A DNA stretch of 9,012 nt from Frankiales bacterium (GTDB lineage: Bacteria > Actinomycetota > Actinomycetes > Mycobacteriales > SCTD01): contig JAOPVD010000082.1 in assembly GCA_025966295.1 (NCBI GenBank), positions 1 through 9,012 of the forward strand, read 5' to 3'. Both the position numbers and the translations under genes were made by a program. The notes beneath the pieces were generated by a model. That model did no database searches. It worked only from the letters and a program-made list of their open reading frames with translations, and was not told where the DNA came from. The number at the start of each line of letters is the position of its first letter. The stretch's first letter is position 1. This document shows positions 1 to 6,062 of this stretch, in pieces.

Positions 1-40
1 GCTGCGCCGCGAGGCCGAGAAAGGCCAGCGCGGTATCCAT
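1..40 (-). CDS. Possible 5' end of a divergent gene (partial, unidentified)
   Basis: On the minus strand an ATG at 40 opens a frame that runs off the window edge: MDTALAFLGLAAQ. The fragment is hydrophobic and most codons end in G or C, as in the real genes here, so it could be the start of a gene divergent from ettA. No Shine-Dalgarno sequence or clear -10 box precedes it. A competing reading is a plus-strand tail from base 2 that stops at TAG 68-70 (22 residues, ending GAGAARH). Thirteen codons cannot decide between these or identify a product. Confidence 0.3.
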   Translation of the reverse strand, partial: MDTALAFLGLAAQ

Positions 41-67
41 TCAGGCGGGGCCGGCGCGGCGCGTCAC

Positions 68-73
68 TAGGCT
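68..73 (+). promoter_or_regulatory. -10 box of a leaderless ettA promoter
   Basis: TAGGCT fits the actinobacterial TANNNT -10 consensus. It is followed by 7 bases and then the ettA ATG at 81, so transcription would begin at or next to the start codon. No Shine-Dalgarno sequence precedes the ATG, which agrees with a leaderless transcript. A convincing -35 element is not visible. Confidence 0.55.
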
Positions 74-80
74 GGCGTGC

Positions 81-1759
<1,679 letters not shown>

Positions 1760-1763
<4 letters not shown>

Positions 1764-2101
1764 GCGCCCGGCACTGGGCGTTCCGGGCCGCCGTCCTGCT
1801 GAGCCTGGTCATCCTGTTCTCGCCGCGGACCCCGTCCGCAGGCGGCGTGGTCGGCATCGACAAGGTGGTGCACGCGGCGCTGTTCGCCGTGCTCGCCGTC
1901 GCGACCCGGTGGCGCTTCGGCAGCGGGCTGGCCTGGGTGCTGCTGTACGCGGTCCTGAGCGAGGTCGCGCAACAGGCGCTGCCGATCCACCGCGACGGCA
2001 GTGTCCTGGACGCGCTGGCCGACGCCGGCGGTGCCGCCCTGGGCTGGTGGCTCGGGCGCGGCCTGGTCCCGGCCGGCCCCGCGCGGGCCAGGCGGCCCTG
2101 A
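1760..2101 (+). CDS. VanZ-like small membrane protein
   Basis: Predicted integral membrane protein of about 113 residues. Hydrophobic segments lie near 8-21, 36-49, 57-70 and 86-103. Two family hallmarks are visible: DKVVHAALFAVLA (34-46), and SE..Q followed by R.GS..D..AD..G (67-91). VanZ-like proteins are named after an accessory teicoplanin-resistance protein, but the role of most chromosomal members is unknown, so no resistance is claimed. The start is uncertain. The frame is open further upstream inside ettA, but no ATG, GTG or TTG occurs in a sensible place. CTG 1760 overlaps the ettA stop as CTGA and keeps the first membrane helix. The next in-frame GTG (1847) would remove it. Translational coupling to ettA is therefore likely. 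Confidence 0.78.
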
Positions 2102-2152
2102 CCCGGCTGAGCCAGGCGGGCTACGCCGACAGGCTCCCGTGAACGGGCTCAG

Positions 2153-2170
2153 GCCCTAGCAGGCTGGGGC
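2153..2170 (+). terminator. Stem-loop downstream of ettA-vanZ, possible terminator
   Basis: GCCCTAGC (2153-2160) and GCTGGGGC (2163-2170) can pair over 7-8 positions, including one U-G wobble, with a loop of 2-4 bases. It lies about 50 bases after the VanZ-like stop. There is no U-run, which is common for terminators in GC-rich actinobacteria. It could instead be part of the regulatory region before csrA. Confidence 0.35.
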
Positions 2171-2204
2171 ATCCCGGGCATCCCGGGCGTCACCACCCGT
2201 CACC
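2170..2204. repeat. Short tandem repeats in the vanZ-csrA intergenic region
   Basis: CATCCCGGG occurs twice in tandem (2170-2178, 2179-2187). It is followed at once by CGTCACC twice with a 10-base period (2188-2194, 2198-2204), about one helical turn apart. A perfect 8-base palindrome GTGATCAC follows at 2220-2227. The same-face spacing could suit a DNA-binding protein, but no known operator is matched. Confidence 0.4.
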
Positions 2205-2274
2205 GAATGGGGCCTGCATGTGATCACGGCGGGCTATATGGCTGGGCCTTCCGGGCGACGACTCTCACTGCGCC

Positions 2275-2395
2275 ACCCCCGCGCAGACGTGGGGGTCACG
2301 GATCGGGGGATGCGCGTGAGCGCTGTCGGCCGCAGTACCTGTGCCGCCCGCGGTCCTCGACCGCGGCTTAGCCGTCCCAGGGAAGGAAGCTCGCC
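2275..2395 (+). promoter_or_regulatory. Leader of csrA with two hairpins and four GGA motifs
   Basis: The gene-free stretch 2102-2395 has its most structured part here. ACCCCC (2275-2280) pairs with GGGGGT (2291-2296) around a 10-base loop. CCGCGGTC (2348-2355) pairs perfectly with GACCGCGG (2359-2366) around a 3-base loop. GGA trinucleotides, the core of CsrA binding sites, occur at 2300-2302 (in ACGGAT), 2308-2310 (in GGGGATG), 2381-2383 and 2385-2387. The last two form the csrA Shine-Dalgarno region AGGGAAGGAAG (2379-2389), 6 bases before the ATG. CsrA family members are known to repress their own mRNA in some bacteria, so autoregulation is a reasonable inference. I could not locate a promoter and saw no known riboswitch. 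Confidence 0.4.
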
Positions 2396-2656
2396 ATGCT
2401 CGTCCTGACGCGACGCAAGAACCAGAGCATCGTCATCGGCGACAGCATCATCGTCACGGTCCTCGACGTGAAGGGCGACCAGATCCGACTGGGGATCACC
2501 GCCCCGCGCGACGTCCAGGTCTACCGCGAAGAGCTGCTGGCCACCCTCGGCGACGGCACCGCCGCCGCCCTGCTCGGCAAGGACGCGGTCCCGATCGCCC
2601 CGCCGGCGCCACCGCCGACGGCCTCCGTGCTGCGGCGTGTCCGCCGCGCCGCCTGA
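2396..2656 (+). CDS. csrA: Carbon storage regulator CsrA (RNA-binding translational regulator)
   Basis: Small dimeric RNA-binding protein of 86 residues. CsrA binds GGA motifs in mRNA leaders and blocks or promotes translation; in flagellated bacteria it often controls flagellin synthesis and is held in check by FliW. The N-terminal 50 residues carry the whole family core, MLVLTRRKNQSIVIGD and then IRLGITAPRDVQVYREEL, including L4 and R44, which contact RNA in characterised homologues. The tail from about 52 is Ala/Pro-rich, ends in a basic RRVRRAA, and is likely disordered. The ATG follows a strong purine-rich ribosome site. The sigma-factor gene starts 38 bases downstream, so the two probably share a transcript. 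No fliW or flagellar gene is in the window. Confidence 0.95.
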   Translation: MLVLTRRKNQSIVIGDSIIVTVLDVKGDQIRLGITAPRDVQVYREELLATLGDGTAAALLGKDAVPIAPPAPPPTASVLRRVRRAA

Positions 2657-2684
2657 CCACCACCGTTCCACCCACCGTGTCCCC

Positions 2685-2689
2685 GGGAG
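2685..2689 (+). promoter_or_regulatory. Ribosome binding site that sets the sigma-factor start
   Basis: GGGAG lies 5 bases before GTG 2695 and favours that start over GTG 2677. It contains a GGA core, so CsrA encoded just upstream could in principle bind here too; that is inference only. Confidence 0.55.
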
Positions 2690-2694
2690 CTGCT

Positions 2695-3582
2695 GTGCCT
2701 GCCACCCGCCTGTCCGGCGCGGCCCGCGCGCTCGTCGAGGCGCACCTGCCGCTCGTGCGGGCGGTGCTCGCCGGCGTCACCGCGCACTACCCCCGGCACG
2801 CCGACCGGGAGGAGCTGGCCCAGGCGGCGTCGCTGGGGCTGGTCGAGGCCGCAGCCCGCTTCGACGCCACCCGCGGGGTGCCGTTCGACCGGTGGGCGGC
2901 GCTCCGGATCCGCGGCGCCATCGTCGACGCCGTACGGGCGCTGGACTTCGCCCCACGGGTGCTGCGTTCTGCGGCGCGCGAGGCCGAGGCCGCCCGGGGC
3001 GCCCTCGAGGCCAGCCTCGGCCGCACCCCCACGGTGGAGGAGGTCGCCGAGCGGCTGGGGATCTCCGCGACCGCGCTGGTCGCGATGCAGGGCAAGGTGC
3101 ACCGCGCGTTCGTGCTCTCCCTGGACGCGGCCGTCGGCGGCGAGGACGGGGAGCCGGTGACGCTGGGCAGTGCCCTGATGGACGAGGTCGGGCTGCAGCC
3201 CGAGCAGGTGCTCGAGCAGCGCGAGCGGGCCGGTTACGTCCGGGACGCCTTGGCCTGCCTGCCTGAGCGGCTGCACGCGGTCGTCGTCGGGTACTTCCTC
3301 GAGGGCCACTCATCGGCGGACCTGGCGCGGTCCCTCGGCGTCACCGAGTCGCGGGTCTCGCAGCTGCGGACCGAGGCGCTCACCCTGCTCCGCACCGGCA
3401 TCGAGGCGCAGTACGGCGCCCCGACCGCGGTCCCGGCCCAGCCGAGCCGGACGGCGGCGTACCGCCAGGCGGCCTTCTCGGCCGAGCTGGCCACCCGGTC
3501 CAGCTACGTCACCCGGCTGAGCGCGATCCCGGCGCAGCGCCGCGCGCCCGAGCCGGTCGGCGGCCTGCGCGCGGCGGGCTGA
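2695..3582 (+). CDS. Sigma-70 family RNA polymerase sigma factor, FliA/WhiG type
   Basis: Predicted alternative sigma factor of 295 residues that would direct RNA polymerase to a small regulon; FliA controls late flagellar genes, and WhiG controls sporulation in Streptomyces. Region 2 (about 15-88) has the FliA/WhiG-like run EELAQAASLGLVEAAARFD, GVPFDRWAALRIRGAIVDAVRALD and PRVLR. Region 3 (about 95-150) has RTPTVEEVAERLGIS. Region 4 (about 183-236) has LPERLHAVVVGYF and the helix-turn-helix SSADLARSLGVTESRVSQLRTEAL. About 59 residues follow region 4, rich in Ala, Arg and Pro, which is longer than usual. GTG 2695 was chosen because GGGAG (2685-2689) lies 5 bases upstream; GTG 2677 is less well placed. 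Downstream of csrA, a motility role is the best guess. Which of FliA or WhiG it resembles more cannot be settled by eye. Confidence 0.9.
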   Translation: MPATRLSGAARALVEAHLPLVRAVLAGVTAHYPRHADREELAQAASLGLVEAAARFDATRGVPFDRWAALRIRGAIVDAVRALDFAPRVLRSAAREAEAARGALEASLGRTPTVEEVAERLGISATALVAMQGKVHRAFVLSLDAAVGGEDGEPVTLGSALMDEVGLQPEQVLEQRERAGYVRDALACLPERLHAVVVGYFLEGHSSADLARSLGVTESRVSQLRTEALTLLRTGIEAQYGAPTAVPAQPSRTAAYRQAAFSAELATRSSYVTRLSAIPAQRRAPEPVGGLRAAG

Positions 3583-3590
3583 CGGCCCCG

Positions 3591-3596
3591 TAGTGT
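3591..3596 (+). promoter_or_regulatory. -10 box of a leaderless lepB promoter
   Basis: TAGTGT matches TANNNT and is followed by 6 bases and the GTG start of lepB. There is no Shine-Dalgarno sequence in the 20-base gap after the sigma gene. lepB therefore probably has its own constitutive-type promoter and is not dependent on the csrA-sigma transcript. Confidence 0.55.
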
Positions 3597-3602
3597 GGAC
3601 GG

Positions 3603-4466
3603 GTGCCTGACAAGACCACGGCCGACGAGACCGCCGCCGACGAGATGACCCCCGGCGCGAGGACGTCGCCGCGCCACCGACGGTCCTTCCTGCGCGAGCT
3701 GCCGTTCCTGGTGATCGTCGCCTTCGTGCTGGCGCTGCTCATCAAGCACTTCTTCGTGCAGGCCTTCTACATCCCGTCGCAGTCCATGGAGCAGACGCTC
3801 ATGGTCGGCGACCGGGTGCTGGTCAACAAGCTCGCGTACGACTTCCGCAGCCCGCACCGCGGCGAGATCGTGGTGTTCAACGGCCTCGACAACTTCGACG
3901 AGGGCGTGACGATCTCGCAGCCGACCAACCCGGTGGCGAAGGTGCTGCGCACGATCAGCAACACCGTCGGGCTCGGGGCGCCGGACGAGAAGGACTACAT
4001 CAAGCGCGTCGTCGGCATCGCCGGGGACCGGGTGATGTGCTGCGACACCGCCGGCAAGGTGGTGCTCACCCCCAAGGGCGGCCAGCCGGTCGCGCTCGAC
4101 GAGCCGTACGTCTACGAGAACGACACCAGCGAGACCCGGTACTTCTGCGAGGCCGGTCTGGGCCAGAGCAAGTGCCAGCCGGGCGCCCTCGGGGTGCTCG
4201 TCCCGAACGGCCGGCTCTGGGTGATGGGCGACCACCGGGGCAACAGCTACGACTCGCGCGGGCACCTCGGGGACGGCAACCACGGCACGGTGCCCGAGGA
4301 CAAGGTCGTCGGCAAGGCGTTCACGATCGTCTACCCGTTCGACCGGATCGGCCTGCTCCGGGTGCCCTCGACGTTCGAGCACGTGGCGCTGCCGGCAGCG
4401 CCGTACGCGCTGGGTCTGGCCGCTGCCGTGCCGTTCGCGCTGGTTCGCCGGCGGCGGCTCCGCTAG
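3603..4466 (+). CDS. lepB: Signal peptidase I (LepB, family S26)
   Basis: Membrane-bound serine protease of 287 residues that removes signal peptides from exported proteins outside the cytoplasmic membrane. An Asp/Glu/Thr-rich cytoplasmic head (1-32) precedes a membrane helix (about 33-55). Catalytic Ser61 is in PSQSMEQTL (58-66), and the general base Lys134 is in YIKRVVGIAGDRV. The conserved box E is MGDHRGNSYDSRGH (208-221). A second hydrophobic segment (about 261-281) followed by a basic end (RRRRLR) suggests that the C-terminus is also anchored, as in many actinobacterial homologues. The catalytic domain holds four cysteines (146, 147, 182, 191), which could form disulfides outside the cell. 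The GTG start lies 6 bases after a -10 box. The gene converges on glbO with a gap of 10 bases. Confidence 0.95.
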   Translation: MPDKTTADETAADEMTPGARTSPRHRRSFLRELPFLVIVAFVLALLIKHFFVQAFYIPSQSMEQTLMVGDRVLVNKLAYDFRSPHRGEIVVFNGLDNFDEGVTISQPTNPVAKVLRTISNTVGLGAPDEKDYIKRVVGIAGDRVMCCDTAGKVVLTPKGGQPVALDEPYVYENDTSETRYFCEAGLGQSKCQPGALGVLVPNGRLWVMGDHRGNSYDSRGHLGDGNHGTVPEDKVVGKAFTIVYPFDRIGLLRVPSTFEHVALPAAPYALGLAAAVPFALVRRRRLR

Positions 4467-4477
4467 CCCGGCGGGCT
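4465..4477. terminator. Small inverted repeat spanning the convergent lepB and glbO stops
   Basis: AGCCC (4465-4469) and GGGCT (4473-4477) are separated by GGC, so a 5-bp stem covers the end of both stop codons. It is symmetrical and could act on both strands, but it is short and has no U-run. Functional termination is not proven by sequence. Confidence 0.22.
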
Positions 4478-4854
4478 CAGGGCTGGCCGGTCGGGGCGTT
4501 CAGCAGCGTCTCGGCGGCCCGGGACACGTGGTCCCAGATCGCCGCGCGGGCCTGGTCGTTGATGTCGAGGGACTCCACCGCCGCCCGCATGTGACCCAGC
4601 CAGGCGTCGCGCTCCCGCTCCCCGATCACCCACTCGGCGTGCCGCATCCGCAGCCGCGGGTGCCCGCGGTTGTCGGAGTAGGTGCTCGGGCCGCCCCAGT
4701 ACTGGATGAGGAACAGCGCCAGCCGGTCGCGGGCGCCGACCAGGTCCTCCGGGTACAGCGGGCGCAGGACCGGGTCCATCGCCACGCCGTCGTAGAACCG
4801 GTCGACGAGCTGGCGGAAGACCGGCTCGCCTCCGACGACCTCGTACAGCTCCAT
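4477..4854 (-). CDS. glbO: Group II truncated haemoglobin (trHbO)
   Basis: Haem protein of 125 residues with the 2-on-2 truncated globin fold. Group II members bind O2 tightly and are linked to respiration and to oxidative or nitrosative stress. The sequence lines up with mycobacterial GlbO from end to end: RFYDGV (TyrB10 = Y21), LYPEDL (TyrCD1 = Y34), LFLIQYWGGPSTYSDNRGHPRLRMRH (proximal HisF8 = H72) and ERDAWL (TrpG8 = W85). All key haem-pocket residues are present. ATG 4854 fits the family N-terminus and lies 7 bases behind a -10 box. GTG 4860 would add two residues but sits only one base after that box. The gene is divergent from the HNH gene, a neighbourhood I recall from mycobacteria. 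Confidence 0.95.
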   Translation of the reverse strand: MELYEVVGGEPVFRQLVDRFYDGVAMDPVLRPLYPEDLVGARDRLALFLIQYWGGPSTYSDNRGHPRLRMRHAEWVIGERERDAWLGHMRAAVESLDINDQARAAIWDHVSRAAETLLNAPTGQP

Positions 4855-4861
4855 GGGCACA

Positions 4862-4867
4862 AGGTTA
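4862..4867 (-). promoter_or_regulatory. -10 box of a leaderless glbO promoter
   Basis: Read on the minus strand, TAACCT matches TANNNT and is followed by 7 bases and the glbO ATG at 4854. There is no Shine-Dalgarno sequence. The spacing matches that of ettA and lepB. Confidence 0.55.
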
Positions 4868-4912
4868 GGCGCTCCTCGGCGCACCCCCGTGGCCAACAGG
4901 GGGTCCGTCGGG

Positions 4913-4932
4913 CAGGATGCCTTGCAGGGAGG
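4913..4932 (+). promoter_or_regulatory. Possible -10 box and ribosome site for the HNH gene
   Basis: CAGGAT (4913-4918) resembles a -10 box with one mismatch to TANNNT. AGGGAGG (4926-4932) is a strong Shine-Dalgarno sequence 4 bases before GTG 4937; this decides the start over ATG 4853, which would overlap glbO, and over ATG 4958. Together with the glbO promoter this makes a compact divergent promoter region. Confidence 0.4.
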
Positions 4933-4936
4933 ACGT

Positions 4937-5485
4937 GTGGCCGGACCGCCAGCTTCGATGCAGGCGCTCGTGCTCAACGCGAGCTACGAGCCGCTGTGCG
5001 TCGTGCCCGGCCGCCGCGCGGTGGTGCTGCTCCTCACCGACAAGGCGGTGGCCGTCGCCGAGGGCGAGCAGGTGCTCCACAGCGCCTGCGCCCAGGTGAT
5101 CGTCCCGGCGGTGGTGCGGCTGACCCGGTACGTGCGGGTGCCGTTTCGGGCCACTGTCCCGCTGACGCGCCGGGCGGTCTTCGCCCGCGACGGGCACCGG
5201 TGCGTCTACTGCGGGGCCGTGGCGACGAGCCTGGACCACGTGGTGCCCAAGAGCCGCGGCGGCCCGCACAGCTGGGACAACGTCGTGTCGGCCTGCGCCC
5301 GCTGCAACCACGTCAAGGCCGACCGCGGGATCGCGGAGCTGGGGTGGCGCCTGCGTCATGCGCCCGTCGCCCCGACGGGCGCCGCGTGGCGCATCGCCGG
5401 GGCGAAGCGGATGGATCCGCGCTGGCGACCCTTCCTCGGCGGTGACACCGGTCTCGACGAGGCCCTCTGGGGCACTCCGGCATGA
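4937..5485 (+). CDS. HNH endonuclease-domain protein
   Basis: Protein of 182 residues with a C-terminal HNH (beta-beta-alpha metal) nuclease domain. The domain (about 78-130) contains a CVYC zinc pair (89, 92), LDHVVPKSRGG with the catalytic-type His101, then W-D-N115, and a second pair CARCN (120, 123) followed by H and K. The N-terminal part (8-75, ALVLNASYEPLCVVPGRRAV and onwards) is a conserved region of unknown function that I recall in single-copy HNH proteins across actinobacteria. It has no restriction or intein partner here. The biological substrate is unknown; nuclease activity is a family inference. The start rests on the Shine-Dalgarno sequence at 4926-4932. The stop begins a run of overlapping ATGA signals leading into the acetyltransferase gene. 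Confidence 0.88.
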   Translation: MAGPPASMQALVLNASYEPLCVVPGRRAVVLLLTDKAVAVAEGEQVLHSACAQVIVPAVVRLTRYVRVPFRATVPLTRRAVFARDGHRCVYCGAVATSLDHVVPKSRGGPHSWDNVVSACARCNHVKADRGIAELGWRLRHAPVAPTGAAWRIAGAKRMDPRWRPFLGGDTGLDEALWGTPA

Positions 5486-5515
5486 GCGCCCGGGCATGAG
5501 CACTCGGGCATGAAC
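5474..5515 (+). repeat. 14-bp tandem repeat forming an ATGA stop/start staircase
   Basis: The unit ATGAGCNCNCGGGC is present at 5482-5495 and 5496-5509, with degenerate copies on each side (5474-5481 and 5510-5515). Each unit places ATGA at 5482, 5496 and 5510. The first ATGA contains the HNH stop (5483-5485). ATG 5482 opens M-S-A-R-A and stops at 5497-5499, inside the second ATGA. ATG 5496 opens M-S-T-R-A and stops at 5511-5513, inside the third ATGA. ATG 5510 opens the acetyltransferase frame. Because 14 is one less than a multiple of three, each step moves the frame by one. The pattern is directly visible; a role in translational re-initiation is inference. Confidence 0.75.
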
Positions 5516-6043
5516 GGAGAGCCGGCCGTGGAGGGCGCGCTGCTCACGCGGTTGCGGCCCGCCCGCCATGACGATGCCGGGCTGCTGGCGGCCTGGCGCG
5601 CCGAGCCCGGCTCGCCGTACGAGGACTGGCGCGGTCCGCCGGCGCCGGGCCTGGCCGACACCGTCCGGCTGCTGCCGCCGCTGGGCGGCGGCGACCTGGT
5701 CGTCGCCGACGCCGACGACCTGCCGATCGGGACGGTGAGCTGGCACCCGGTGCTCTACGGCCCCAACCTGGGCTCGCAGGCGATGGACATCGGCATCTCG
5801 CTGCGGCCGTTCGCGCAGGGTCGCGGGCACGGCTCGCGGGCCCAGCGGATGCTGGTCCGGTTCCTGTTCACCACCACCGCGGTGCACCGGGTCCAGGCCT
5901 GCACCGACGTGCGCAACATCGCCGAGCAGAAGGCCCTCCAGCGGGCCGGCTTCCGGCAGGAGGGGGTGCTGCGGGGTGCCCAGTGGCGGCAGGGCGGCTG
6001 GCACGACCTGATCTCCTACGCCCGCCTGCGTGAGGACGACTGA
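5510..6043 (+). CDS. GNAT family N-acetyltransferase (RimJ/RimL-like)
   Basis: Cytoplasmic acetyltransferase of 177 residues that would move an acetyl group from acetyl-CoA to an unknown amine. The acetyl-CoA-binding motif A is seen as DIGISLRPFAQGRGHGSRAQRML, with Q-G-R-G-H-G at 103-108. Motif B follows as HRVQACTDVRNIAEQKALQRAGFRQEGVLRGA (126-157), the pattern of the RimJ/RimL-like branch that includes protein N-terminal and antibiotic acetyltransferases. Two starts compete. ATG 5510 is the end of the ATGA staircase and has no Shine-Dalgarno sequence. GTG 5528 (171 residues) has GGAGAG (5516-5521) 6 bases upstream and loses nothing from the domain. Both are in the same frame. It is probably co-transcribed with the HNH gene and is followed closely by malQ. 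The substrate cannot be told from sequence. Confidence 0.88.
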   Translation: MNGEPAVEGALLTRLRPARHDDAGLLAAWRAEPGSPYEDWRGPPAPGLADTVRLLPPLGGGDLVVADADDLPIGTVSWHPVLYGPNLGSQAMDIGISLRPFAQGRGHGSRAQRMLVRFLFTTTAVHRVQACTDVRNIAEQKALQRAGFRQEGVLRGAQWRQGGWHDLISYARLREDD

Positions 6044-6050
6044 GCTGGGG

Positions 6051-6056
6051 CAGGCT
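6051..6056 (+). promoter_or_regulatory. Possible -10 box before malQ
   Basis: CAGGCT differs from the ettA box TAGGCT at one base and lies 6 bases before GTG 6063, the same geometry as the leaderless promoters elsewhere in the window. The first T of TANNNT is missing, so it may be weak or not used. GGGGCAGG (6047-6054) could alternatively serve as a loose ribosome site for a transcript from upstream. Confidence 0.3.
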
Positions 6057-6062
6057 TCGCGC

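Noticed and set aside
2275..2395. Riboswitch (for example cyclic di-GMP) before csrA
   Set aside because: The conserved cores of the classes I know, such as the GEMM motif, are not found.
2220..2408. 62-codon frame before csrA as a small gene or leader peptide
   Set aside because: It runs past the csrA start, has no recognisable feature, and only a weak G-run upstream of its GTG.
2341..2694. Extension of the sigma-factor frame upstream through csrA
   Set aside because: This part is a shifted reading of csrA (His/Arg-rich). The sigma gene has a good GTG with ribosome site at 2695.
4853..4936. ATG 4853 as start of the HNH protein
   Set aside because: It would overlap the glbO start and its promoter, and the added residues have no conserved character. 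GTG 4937 has a strong Shine-Dalgarno sequence.
4855..4977. Longer N-terminus for GlbO from 4977
   Set aside because: The added 41 residues are not part of the globin family and would run through the HNH start and the glbO -10 box.
4937..5485. Homing endonuclease or restriction enzyme in a mobile element
   Set aside because: No intron, intein, methylase, inverted repeats or phage genes nearby, and the composition matches the neighbours.
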